Assembly: GCA_020636255.1 (NCBI GenBank)
Contig: JACJYE010000014.1
Span: 174,397-238,396, forward strand
Length of the DNA stretch: 64,000 bases
From: Lewinellaceae bacterium
Lineage (GTDB): Bacteria; Bacteroidota; Bacteroidia; Chitinophagales; Saprospiraceae
Direction: 5' to 3'
The notes beneath the pieces are model-generated. The model did no database searches and was not told the origin of the DNA. It saw nothing but the letters and a program-made list of their open reading frames with translations. This document shows, piece by piece, positions 50,704 through 60,062 of the stretch; within the stretch, counting starts at the first letter, position 1, and every line of letters begins with the position of its first letter. A program made the position numbers and the translations under genes.

Positions 50704-53612
50704 ATGCAAAAGCTCCTTTTAATTCTGTACTTTATTGATTTTTTTTTCCACGAACCTCCTTTCCCAGGCAAAATTGTCACTGGCACGGTCACTTTCACTT
50801 CAAGGAGCCCTCTTGGCAGGAGCCACCGTACTACCAAAGGAACTGCCATCGGAACAGTTACGGATGCCGCCGGCGCCACCATTACCTCCCGGATGGGTTC
50901 ATCGTACTGGTTATCCGGCACGTGGGCTACATCTCCCGGAAGTTGGAGGCCGATGAGCAAAGCTGGTTGAAATCCGCCTGGAGGAGCAGAAGGTTGGATT
51001 GGAAGAGGTGATGGTCCTAGGTTTTGAGAGCAGAGCCGTGCGCTTCATCACCGGCGCCGTTTCTTCGGTGAGCGAAGAAGCGTTTGAAAACGTTTCCGTG
51101 CCTACTTTTCAGCGAGTTTCATATGGGCAATGCCCGAGTGTAATGACCAATGCATCTCAGGTCTTCAACGCCGAATCCATCATCCGCATCCGGGGGTGGG
51201 TCCATCAGCGCGGGCAACCAGCCGCTGTTCGTAGACGGCTGATCCCGCCCCTGCCCGATGATTACCCGGGTGTTTCCACCAACCGCTTATCTGGCTCAAC
51301 CCCAACGATATTATGTTTCCGTCAGTTGAAAGATGCCGGCGCCACTGTTATATACGGGCATGCCAACGGGGTGATCCTTGATCACCACCAAAAGCGCGCG
51401 CAACTGCCGGTCCCAGTCCACTATCAGCTACTACGCCATTTTCAGAGATCAGCGCAAAAACATACTTCGCTGAATGGAAAGGAATTTCGAGTTATGGAAC
51501 CAGGCAGCCTTACAATGCCGGCAAGAACCCAAGCCCGACCCCGATCTTCGTTCTTCGATGTCGATACTCAGCCTTCCACTGATTGGCAGGAATTGCTGCT
51601 GCAAAAAGGTTTTGTTCAGGAATCTATTACCAACACCTCCGGAGAGGTACGGCTCGGTACTACGCTGGCGGCTCTTTCCGTGCGGGAAGACGGCTACATC
51701 CGACCACCCGCTGGAACGGTACAGCCTGCGCCAATATAGAGCAGAGGATCACAACAAGGTGTGGCCGGCATCTCCATCAACCCCTCCCGCACTATCGACA
51801 ACCGGACGGGCAATCAGTGGCTGGGCTCTCGCCTGGCAGCTACAGCCTGGTTCCCCCAATGTGGAAGCACTGATGAGAAGGCGACCGCCGCCGACCCCAT
51901 CTTAGGTTTTCCCGGCAACCCTGCGTCGTCCTGGAAGATCAGGATATCGAGGGCATCACTTCAGGTGCTTACCAATACGCACCTGGAGCTGTCGCCGCTT
52001 ACCAACCTCCGGTTCAGGACGGAACTTGGCGTCGAGTCGTATCAGGTACAGCAGTCTGTCTGCCTGGAGCTGCGACATGGTTCGGGACGCCAGAGGACAA
52101 GCATCCTTTCCAACCGCCAAGTTTTCAATTCACAACTGTACCAACCTACCACCTGGGAACAGCACGAACGGAAGATAACCTGCTGCCACTGCCGCATTCA
52201 GCTGACTAAAGACAAGTATCAGGGGCAGCGCGTTATTTACCGGTTTTTCCGATGACCGAGCTTCTCCTCTTTGAGCAGCCGCCATTCCGAGCGAGCGAAC
52301 AGCTTCCGGACAGAAGCTGCTTTCCTTGGCTATCTGGTCGAAATCAATTACGCCTTCCACAACCGCTGCTACTCTTGTCAATCTTTCCGCGCGGCGGCGA
52401 CGGCTCCCGCTTCTTCGGGTATACCAGTCACATGGCTTTTCTTCCTGCCCTGTCAGGTGGCAGGTGGAACATCTCTGAAGAAGCGTTCTCCATTCGGAAA
52501 ATTTTGACTACCTGAAATTCAGGTCCAGCATAGGGGCTGACGGGCAATGCCGAGATCAGTACCGACCCTACAGGGTTTCTTGTCAACTTCCAGGCTGCCT
52601 ACGGTACCAGCTGGGTTACACTACGAAACATTAGGGAAGGAATCCCTGGCTGGGAAAAAGCCTGCAATGGGACGCCGGGCTGACTTCAGCCTGTGGAATC
52701 TACTGCCCATGGGGGCTTTGACTACTACATCAGAGACTCCAGAAACACTTTTGCTCGAGCAACCCGTACTTACTCGTCATCGGTATCAGCATCCTTACCG
52801 TGAATGTCGGCGCAGTGCGCAACCAAGGCTTCTAACCAACCCGGCTGCGGATATCCTGAAGGGCGGCTTCAGCTGACGCTGGAGGTGAACGACGCCTACC
52901 TTGAAAACAAGGTGCTCCGGGCGTACCAGGATGCAGAAGATAGCGTAGGGGAGGACATCATACCGAACAGCCATGCTCTTCCGCCCGGGCTTGTCCGTTG
53001 GCTCTTCTATTTAGGTGGAATATGCCTGCAGACCTCGATAATGGAGACGTGCTCTTTTTACGGCCTGAAGGAATACCGGTTACTGGTTTCATCTCCAACC
53101 GGGCAGGTTGGCAATCGCTGCCTTCCTCACCGGGGTTCAATAAATACTTTCCGGTATAAAATTTCAACCTTTCGGCTTTTTTTTCCATTTCAAAACCGGC
53201 TATCAGATCTACTGGGAAAGTCGGTGGAAAATAATATGGCTATTAACCAAAATCAACGCCGCAGCCAGCTGAACGCCCGAGGCCCGATAACCTGATACGG
53301 ACGTACCCCAGGCCCGGCTTTTTGTCAACAACGGCACAGCCGTCCACCCGCCATCTGGAAGGATTTGGGACTCTCCGACTGGCAGCACCTCAACCTGAGC
53401 TAAGGCACCTTCAGCGGGATCGGGGAAAGGAACAAGCAGCTACGCCTTCGCCGCCGCCCAGAACCTGTTTGTTTGTTCGCTTCCCCTACCCCCTGGACCC
53501 CCTGACGCAGAGTTCCACCTCCGGAGTCTGCGGCACAGGGTACCAAGCATGGTACAACCTGCCGGGCGGCGCGGACGTATAATGCTAGGATTTCACGTTG
53601 GAGCAGCAGAAA
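50704..53612 (+). pseudogene. SusC/RagA-family TonB-linked transporter, broken by many frameshifts
   Basis: Fragments in all three plus frames, in order, spell a near full-length SusC: signal peptide MQKLLLILYFIDFFF / STNLLSQA, the regulatory domain (KIVTGTVT, LQGALLAGATVLPK, KGTAIGTVTDAAG), hinge GLEEVMVLGFES, plug (NAESIIRIRG, GNQPLFV-like remains, TGVSTN/RLSG, then ANGVIL) and finally RTYNA / LGFHVG near the C-terminus. Frames change every 50-100 bp and no frame is longer than about 245 codons. The length (about 2.9 kb) is slightly below an intact SusC gene. This is either decay or a low-quality stretch; the end coordinate is approximate. Confidence 0.88.
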
Positions 53613-53674
53613 ACAGAGAAACCCTTTGAGGTTTTCAGTTCTCAGCTACCGCTATTGACACAAAACTACTTTCA

Positions 53675-55128
53675 ATGAGACACATACCCTCCTCCTTATT
53701 ACCTTGCTTACTGCCTCCTGCAACTTCCCTTCCGATGGAGCCGTCAGGATCAATTGCCGGTAGATACCGTTTTCCAAACCGCCAGTGACCGAAGCCGCCC
53801 TCACCGGCGCCTACGATGGCGTGCAGCACGGCAGCCTGCTGGGCCGCAATACCATACTTTTTGCCGACCTGATGACGGATAATGCCGACTACCGGAGCGG
53901 CTCTTTTTTGAATTTGGCCACGCTGCAGATGAACCCCACCGATCCTTACGCGGAAAACCTGTGGGGCCAGGCCTATAAAACCATTAATCACCTCAACGCC
54001 ATTCTCGACGCCATAGCCCGGGTGGCGGCGCAGGATGCCGGCCTGACAGAGGAAGATGCCGCCCGGATTGAAGGAGAAGCCCTCTTTCTGCGAGGCGTCA
54101 TTTATTTCGAACTGCTGCGCCTGTTCTGTCAGCCGATCGGCTCGGATAAATACCAGGAGCTGGGGCTTCCACTGATGCTGAAGCCGGTACTCACTGTGGA
54201 ACAGCTCCGGTACCCGGCCCGAAGTACTGTTGCCGAGGCCTATGTACAGGCTACAAGTGATATTGACAATGCCCTGGGCTTGCTTCCAGAGGCCAACAGC
54301 CGGGGAAGGGCCAACCGCTACACTGCCCTTGCCTACCTGGCGCGGATAGCCTTTCAGCAGGAAGATTACGGCATGGCGGCTACCCTTTGCGGGGAGCTCA
54401 TCAGCCAGGGCGAGTATAGATTAACGGAAAAACCAGAGGAATTTTTCACCGAAGAAGGGTCCTCCGAAGAGATTTGGGCCACCCTCGCAGCTCCAAACGA
54501 TGAGATCGAAGGGGGAGGCTTGTCCTCCGTATACCATGAAACGGGGCCAAACCAGGCTTTCATTTCAGATAGCCTAAAGCAGAACGGCTATGAGGCCGTT
54601 GTGCTACCAGCCCAAAGGGCAGCCGTCCAAAATGCCGGCTATGCAGTGGTAGACCGGCGTTATGCTCCTCCCCTGATCACTGCTGATACGGCGCGCACCA
54701 ATAAATACGAGAATGCCTGGCTCGACAATGAAGACGACGCGCCCAATGCCCGCCTGGCCGAGTTCCTGCTGATGCGGGCCGAGGCGCTGGCCCACACTGA
54801 AGGGCTCAATGAAGAGAGCATCGCCCTGCTCAACCAGGTTCGGGAACGTTCTCTGATCGCTGTTGACAGCCTGGGGCAGGAGGCGCCGGAAAGCTCGGCC
54901 CTGCTATCTTTCCGGGCCGGGGACTTTGCGGACGAAGCCGCCCTAATTAAAGCTATCATCCTGGAGCGGCGGGTGGAGCTGGCCTTCGAGGGCAATCATT
55001 TCCATGACCTGATAAGGCGAAAAGCACCGGTGCGCGGATTTCCTTATGACAGCGAGCGCCTGCGCCTGCCCATTCCGCAGCGGGAGGTAGACGCCAATCC
55101 GAACCTGGTGCAAAATGAGGGGTATTAG
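53675..55128 (+). pseudogene. SusD/RagB-family lipoprotein, 5' end frameshifted
   Basis: The intact frame from GTG 53785 gives 447 residues of SusD: YAENLWGQAYKTINHLNAIL, LFLRGVIYFELLRLFCQPIG, GLPLMLKPV, AYVQATSDIDNALGLLPEA, LLMRAEALAHTEGLNEES and the end ILERRVELAFEGNHFHDLIR, then RLPIPQREVDANPNL. Upstream, the lipoprotein signal survives in pieces: ATG at 53675 (MRHI), then TLLLITLLTASCNFPSDGAV in another frame, then DQLPVDTVFQTASD in a third. About three single-base shifts in 110 bp separate the signal from the body. Without repair it would not be exported. It follows the broken SusC and is the expected partner. The TAG stop is part of a palindrome shared with the convergent gene. Confidence 0.85.
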
Positions 55129-55163
55129 TAGAGATTCCATCCCTTAAGGGATGGAATCCCTAC
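55126..55163. repeat. Family C palindrome supplying both convergent stop codons (copy C2)
   Basis: GTAGAGATTCCATCCC and its near-complement meet around TTAA. The TAG at 55126-55128 ends the SusD gene on the plus strand, and the CTA at 55160-55162 is the TAG that ends the minus-strand gene at 55160. The same 36-bp unit therefore terminates two genes. Confidence 0.8.
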
Positions 55164-55732
55164 AATTTATACCCCACACCCACTTTCAGCAGAGAAATGC
55201 CGTACCCCAGCTCTGTAAATACACTGGCATGGGCAGAGAGGGCAAAGCGGGTGCCAATATAGGCTGTCAAGGCCATTTTGCCGCTGCTTTCCTGAATACC
55301 GGTATGGCGCATCGCCTTTTCGAAATCCGGATCATTGGAACTGACCATGGCATACTGGTACAGCAGGCAAAACCCTCCGTACAGGCCCCAGTCCTCTATT
55401 TGGGTATAATGGAAGCCGTTTTGCAGGCCCAAAAAGTAGGTGGTATTCTCCCAGCGGCCCCGGATGGAGTCAAAAAGGGACATTTCTTTGCTACGAGAAG
55501 TGGAATAGCCGCCGACGGCGCCCAGGCTGAAGTTTTTGCTCACCAGCCACCGAACGCCTAGTTGAAGGGGAGGCAGGACGGACTCAGGCCTGTCGGCCAG
55601 GTACGTCGGGAATAGGCCAACAGCGGCCTGAAGGTCCACCTGCCCTGCGCCAAAGGCCCGGGCGGGTTTGGAATACTGGGCATGAAGGAAAAAGGGAACG
55701 GTCAATAGCAGGGTAAGGGCTAATGTTCTCAT
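55160..55732 (-). CDS. Small outer-membrane beta-barrel protein, unknown function
   Basis: 190 residues. Signal peptide (MRTLALTLLLTVPFFLHAQ), then alternating amphipathic strands with turn-like Gly/Asp (LQLGVRWLVSKNFSLGAVGG, YFLGLQNGFHYTQIEDWGLY, GGFCLLYQYAMVSS, MALTAYIGTRFALSAHASVF), ending LLKVGVGYKL. Length and layout fit an 8-strand outer-membrane barrel of the generic outer-membrane beta-barrel kind found in Bacteroidota. No ligand is evident. It converges on the broken SusD, sharing its terminating palindrome. Confidence 0.75.
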   Translation of the reverse strand: MRTLALTLLLTVPFFLHAQYSKPARAFGAGQVDLQAAVGLFPTYLADRPESVLPPLQLGVRWLVSKNFSLGAVGGYSTSRSKEMSLFDSIRGRWENTTYFLGLQNGFHYTQIEDWGLYGGFCLLYQYAMVSSNDPDFEKAMRHTGIQESSGKMALTAYIGTRFALSAHASVFTELGYGISLLKVGVGYKL

Positions 55733-55772
55733 GGTTATGGTGTTTTAGGTTATACAGGGTGCTCGATCCTTT

Positions 55773-55936
55773 AGAGCTTGTTTGGAGGCCGCTTTTGGAG
55801 TTAATAAGTGTCAATCTTTTGACGAAACAAGGCGCTTTTTGAAGTTCGTACCCGAAGGTACGGACGAAAAGAGCAACGCAGTATCCTCAAAAAAGGGACG
55901 TATTTTAGCCCAAAGGGTGGCCTTCAAACAAGCTCT
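55773..55936. repeat. Family A MITE-like element, 164 bp (copy A5)
   Basis: Ends AGAGCTTGTTTGGAGGCC (55773-55790) and GGCCTTCAAACAAGCTCT (55919-55936), one mismatch between arms. The interior shares ACAAGGCG, CTTTTTGAAG and GCAACGCAGTATC with the 29438 copy at the same spacing, and the total length is the same. It lies 40 bp upstream of the barrel gene start at 55732. No gene in 55733-56136. Confidence 0.88.
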
Positions 55937-56019
55937 TAATGGATGAGACTGTAAAATGAGAAAAAACAGCCCATACCGCCTTCAGCTATGTTCAAAAAAG
56001 CTTAAATATTGTTCAAAAC

Positions 56020-56132
56020 GGGTAAGGATGGTATCGTTACAACGATACCATCCTTGCCCGTTACAACGATACCATCCTTGCCCGTTACAACGATACCATC
56101 CTTGCCCGTTGTAACGATACCATCCTTACCGG
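56020..56132. repeat. 24-bp tandem array with an inverted first unit (family C-like)
   Basis: The unit AACGATACCATCCTTGCCCGTTAC is present three times plus a fourth truncated copy (56041-56132), preceded by an inverted unit (GGTAAGGATGGTATCGTTAC, 56021-56040). Exact repeats without spacers, so not CRISPR. It abuts the 3' end of the OMP gene (stop at 56137). Copy number changes by slippage are likely. Confidence 0.85.
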
Positions 56133-56136
56133 CCCC

Positions 56137-58785
56137 CTACTGCATCAAATCCATCCCTTCCGTATTCATGTTCGTGTTCTTGCGCTTGAAGAGCGAGGTG
56201 TCCATTTTCCCGAAGCGGTAGGAAAAGTTGAGGCGGGCGACCTGCGGGTCGCGGATGCGCCAGCTTTCCTGTATGAAGTAATCCGATGAAGAATAGGAGC
56301 CGCTCCGGCGGCTGCGGAAGATGTCCTGAACGCTAAGCACGATAGACGCGCGGCGGTTGAAAAGGTCTTTGCGCAGCGCAGCGTCAACATGCCAGTTTTC
56401 GATCGTATACCCCTGGGCGGTATTGGTGGGGCCCCAGTGCCGGAAGCGGCCTTCACCGCTGCTGGGCGAATAGGCGGCGCGGCTCCTGTATTCTCCGTTG
56501 ACCTGGAACGTAAAATCGGCCGGCAGTTTTACGGAGAGGTTCTCCTTGAGGAACCAGCTGAAGCGCTCATCCACCAGCCCGGCTTCAATATTGGAAGCAT
56601 CCACTCTGGAGTTGTAAAGGTTGAGGTTAGAGGTCAGTTCTACTTTCTCCCAGAACGTGTTCTTCAGGATGAACTCCACACCGTAGGCCAGGCCGCTATT
56701 GGAGTTGTTGAAGCTGGACACCACGTATTCCCTGCCCGTTTGCGGGTCGGTTTCCGTGAACTGGTAGGTCGTGATAAGGCCTTCGGCCTGTTTGTAGTAG
56801 GCCGTAACCAGCAGGTTGTGGCTCTTAGAGAAGAAATTCTGATACGACATCTCGAAGGAGTTGGTGAACTCCGGCAAAAGGTCGGGGTTACCGCGGCGCA
56901 GGTTGAGGGAATCCGAGAAATCGGTAAACGGCATCAACTGGAAGAAATTGGGCCTGTTGATGCGGCGGGTATAAGACAACTGGATGTTATCCTCTTCGTT
57001 GAGCTTGCGGCTTATAAAAACGCTGGGGAACAGGCTGATGGGGTAATCGTTGTCGAACGTAGCCCCCGACTCGGGTAGTTTGCCGGTATAGGTGCTGCTC
57101 TCTGCGCGAAGGCCAACCTGGTAGCCCCATTTGGGCAGCTGGTGGCTGAACGACAAGTAAGCGGCATATACGGCATCGTCGAACTGATACTGGTCGGCAA
57201 AACTGGGCAGCGCGATCCAGGTATCGGTATCGAAATCATAATAGGCGTTGGTGTTATTGTTGTCGAAGCTGCGGATAGCCGCGCGGGCGCCGGTTTCGAT
57301 CTTCATCTTATCGTTGATGGGGTCGACGTAATCCGTCTGGGCGATGAGGAAGTTCGTCCCGCCGTCGCCCAGCTGGCGTTCGCGGCTTTCGAAGGACGAC
57401 CCTATAAAAGTGGTATTATAATAGCCTTTGTTATCGTTGGTGATGCTGTTGTAGTTCAGGTCGGCGGTCCATTCCTTACCCTGTTTCGGGAACAGGTGTT
57501 TGAACAGCACCGAGCCGCCAAGGTTGCGGAAGTTGCGCTCGGAGTTGGAATTTCGCAGTGCTTCGCTGGAGGTCGGCGCCCCTGCGAAGAGGGAGTCCGT
57601 ATAGATATGGATGGCCTCCTCCGGTTTGAACTGGCCGCGGACCAGGGAGCCGGAAAAGGTTAGCGTATTGCGGTTATCGACGAACCAGTCGAGCCCGCCG
57701 CGGGCCATGCCAAAGAAGCCCTGCATTTTATTATCGCTAGCCTGCAGCTGGTTGGTCGGCGGGTTGCCGAAGAGGTTCTGGCGGCCCGTCTCGCTTTCGC
57801 CGCGGCTGCGGCGCTGGTTGAAGTTGACGCTGGCGAAGGCGTTGAGCTTCCCTTCGCGGGCATTGATGTCGCCGCCGGCGTTGAGGCCGCCGCGGGTGTC
57901 GACTCCGGCCCTGACGTTGCCGTTATAGCCGATGCGGCGTTCTTTTTTCAAAACGATATTGACGATACCTGCCTGCCCGCCTGAGGCATCGAATTTAGCA
58001 GAAGGGTTGGTGATCACCTCGACAGACTCTATAGCGTCGGCCGAGATCTGGTCGAGAGACAAGGTTGTGGGGCGTCCATCGACGAACAGCTGGGGTGCGG
58101 TGTTGCGCAGCGTGAGGTTGCCGTCGAGGTCGACGGACAGAGAGGGGACGTTGCGCAGGGCGTCCTCGGCGGTGCCGCCCACAGCCGTGGCGTTCTTATC
58201 CACGCGAAAGACCCTTCGGTCGAGGGTCAGCACGGCGGCGCTGCCTTCTGCGACGACGTTGACCGTTTCCAGCGTCTGGGCAGCGGTAGAAAGCATGATA
58301 TTGCCGAGGTCGACATCAAACTTGCCGGCCATAGCGGCCATGCCACCATTAGGCCGCCCTTGCCCCTGCTGATTACCTGCGCCGGGGCCTGGCACACCGA
58401 AAGACACCTTCTGGCTGAGTTCGGCATAACCCAGGAAACTGGCTTTCAGGGTAAACTCGCCCATAATGGGCAGGCTCTCCAGGCTAAAATCCCCATTTTC
58501 CTCGGTGATCTGCCCTGCGAGCAGGGTTTCCTGCGGTTTGCGGCTTGCGGTATCGAAGCGCATGCCCAGGAGTTGTACGGTGGCGTAGGCGATGCCCTTG
58601 CCGTTCTCATCCACTATCTTTCCGTAGAAGTGGCCGATGTTCATCTGGGGGCGCCCGCCGGATGCGCCGGGGGCGCCGGTTGGCGGGTATTGGGCAAAAA
58701 GCCCGGTAGCCAGGGCAAGGGCAAAGAAAAGCACAACGAGGCGGCGGCTGCCGTCAGCAATAGGGTTGCCTAAAGAAGTTTGCAT
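56137..58785 (-). CDS. Outer-membrane beta-barrel family protein (TonB-receptor-like, OMP_b-brl_3)
   Basis: About 883 residues from ATG 58783-58785 (MQTSLGNPIADGSRRLVVLF then FALALATGLFAQ signal); the frame extends 39 residues upstream but without signal character. An N-terminal carboxypeptidase-regulatory domain (IVDENGKGIAYATVQLLG, FTLKASFLGYAELSQ) and a plug (AEDALRNVPSLSVDLDGNL, PQLFVDGRPTTLSLDQI, IESVEVITNPSAKFDASGG, GIVNIVLKK) lead to a long barrel. This is the outer-membrane family with a TonB-like plug but typically no TonB box, found in Bacteroidota. Ligand unknown. Two genes of a LytS/LytTR system lie divergent nearby. Confidence 0.9.
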   Translation of the reverse strand: MQTSLGNPIADGSRRLVVLFFALALATGLFAQYPPTGAPGASGGRPQMNIGHFYGKIVDENGKGIAYATVQLLGMRFDTASRKPQETLLAGQITEENGDFSLESLPIMGEFTLKASFLGYAELSQKVSFGVPGPGAGNQQGQGRPNGGMAAMAGKFDVDLGNIMLSTAAQTLETVNVVAEGSAAVLTLDRRVFRVDKNATAVGGTAEDALRNVPSLSVDLDGNLTLRNTAPQLFVDGRPTTLSLDQISADAIESVEVITNPSAKFDASGGQAGIVNIVLKKERRIGYNGNVRAGVDTRGGLNAGGDINAREGKLNAFASVNFNQRRSRGESETGRQNLFGNPPTNQLQASDNKMQGFFGMARGGLDWFVDNRNTLTFSGSLVRGQFKPEEAIHIYTDSLFAGAPTSSEALRNSNSERNFRNLGGSVLFKHLFPKQGKEWTADLNYNSITNDNKGYYNTTFIGSSFESRERQLGDGGTNFLIAQTDYVDPINDKMKIETGARAAIRSFDNNNTNAYYDFDTDTWIALPSFADQYQFDDAVYAAYLSFSHQLPKWGYQVGLRAESSTYTGKLPESGATFDNDYPISLFPSVFISRKLNEEDNIQLSYTRRINRPNFFQLMPFTDFSDSLNLRRGNPDLLPEFTNSFEMSYQNFFSKSHNLLVTAYYKQAEGLITTYQFTETDPQTGREYVVSSFNNSNSGLAYGVEFILKNTFWEKVELTSNLNLYNSRVDASNIEAGLVDERFSWFLKENLSVKLPADFTFQVNGEYRSRAAYSPSSGEGRFRHWGPTNTAQGYTIENWHVDAALRKDLFNRRASIVLSVQDIFRSRRSGSYSSSDYFIQESWRIRDPQVARLNFSYRFGKMDTSLFKRKNTNMNTEGMDLMQ

Positions 58786-58993
58786 GTCTGGTAGTTTATT
58801 CGGATGATAGTTTTTCAGACTGCAAAGAAAAGCCAAAAAAAGAAGCGGCAGGCGATGTGTAGATGTTCGGGGCGATTCTGTAGGCAAAAGCCTGAAATGC
58901 ACCGATCAGGCCGTCAGGCCAGCACAATTGCCGGTTTGATCGCGGGAATAGCTCCATTCATCGCCTTCTTCTTCAGGGTTGTTGCCAATGCCC

Positions 58994-59001
58994 TACCTTT
59001 G
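58994..59001 (+). promoter_or_regulatory. Candidate -7 element for the LytS/LytTR operon
   Basis: TACCTTTG fits TAnnTTTG, 21 bp before the ATG of the histidine kinase. A TTG lies upstream but only 12 bp away, so the -33 box is not convincing. Confidence 0.4.
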
Positions 59002-59021
59002 TAGCGTATTACAATACAGCT

Positions 59022-60056
59022 ATGAACATTTTCGGGATAAAGATCAATGCGGACAGGTTGTACCGGCTCTTGTTTCACCTGCTGTTCTGGGGCATGCTGC
59101 TGGGGTGGCCGTTCCTGAGCTCGGCAGGCAACGAAGAGTTCCGGCGTTACGTCATCAAGGTGTTCCCCGTTTCGCTGACCAACATCCCGCTCTTTTTTCT
59201 GAATACCGAATGGCTGGCCCCGAAGTTCCTCCGAAAGAAAGGCATTCCCGCCTATTTGCTGGCGCTGCTGGTACTCATCGTCGTTTTTACCTGTCTTCAG
59301 ATCCTTATGCGGGAATGGCTGTTGCCGGATAGTGGCCACCATCCCTGGAACCGGCATCTTTTCATCACGTCGATCTTCGTGCTGCTGGTCACGGCAATCG
59401 GCACGGCCTACAGCCTGATCACCGGCCTGGCGGGGCAGGAAAAGGCCCGCCAGGAAGAGCGGCAGGAGAGGCTCCAATCGGAGCTGGCATTCCTGCGTTC
59501 GCAGATCAGCCCGCATTTTATTTTCAACATCCTGAACAGCATCGTCTATCTGATCCGCATCCGGTCGGCCCAGGCCGAAACGGTGACGATCAAACTTTCC
59601 GAGCTGATGCGCTATATGCTGTACGAGTCGGCCAATGCGCAGGTGCCGCTGGAAAAAGAGGCCGAGTACCTGAAAAACTACATAGAATTGCAGAAATTGA
59701 GGTTTGAAGACGATGTAGAGGTCCGGTTCAAGGCCGAAGGTAATGCACAGGGGCAGCTCATCGAGCCCATGCTGATGATCCCCTTTGTAGAGAACGCATT
59801 CAAACACGGCGTAGGGCTGATCCGGCACCCTGTAATAGACATAAACCTGGCCCTGGATGAAGAGAAGCTAACCTTTTGTGTAAAGAACAAGGCCGGCCCC
59901 GACATGCAGGAGGATAAGGACAGCAGTTCCGGCATAGGCCTTCGCAATGTAAAACGCCGGTTGGAACTGCTCTACCCCACTTCCCACCGGCTTCGGCTGG
60001 AAAAGGACGGGGAATGGTTCGTAGCGGAGCTGGAGCTAAAATTGATCGCTGAATGA
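59022..60056 (+). CDS. LytS/YpdA-type sensor histidine kinase (His_kinase family)
   Basis: 344 residues. Four hydrophobic segments in the first 140 residues (YRLLFHLLFWGMLLGW, FPVSLTNIPLFFLN, YLLALLVLIVVFTCLQIL, FITSIFVLLVTAIGTAYSLI) followed by a cytosolic kinase: the phospho-histidine in LRSQISPHFIFNILNSIVYL, then the ATP-binding region (MLMIPFVENAFKHGVG, SSSGIGLRNVKRRLELLYP). This class passes phosphate to a LytTR regulator; the regulator starts 6 bp downstream. The signal sensed is not visible. Confidence 0.93.
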   Translation: MNIFGIKINADRLYRLLFHLLFWGMLLGWPFLSSAGNEEFRRYVIKVFPVSLTNIPLFFLNTEWLAPKFLRKKGIPAYLLALLVLIVVFTCLQILMREWLLPDSGHHPWNRHLFITSIFVLLVTAIGTAYSLITGLAGQEKARQEERQERLQSELAFLRSQISPHFIFNILNSIVYLIRIRSAQAETVTIKLSELMRYMLYESANAQVPLEKEAEYLKNYIELQKLRFEDDVEVRFKAEGNAQGQLIEPMLMIPFVENAFKHGVGLIRHPVIDINLALDEEKLTFCVKNKAGPDMQEDKDSSSGIGLRNVKRRLELLYPTSHRLRLEKDGEWFVAELELKLIAE

Positions 60057-60062
60057 TGAAGG

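Noticed and set aside
50704..53612. About ten short plus-strand ORFs as separate genes
   Set aside because: In order they spell one SusC protein across shifting frames; they are fragments, not genes.
56020..56132. CRISPR array
   Set aside because: Repeats are contiguous without spacers, and no cas genes are present.
56009..56221. Small ORF with TTIPSLPV repeats
   Set aside because: It is a translation of the 24-bp tandem array running into the antisense of the OMP gene; no signal of real coding.
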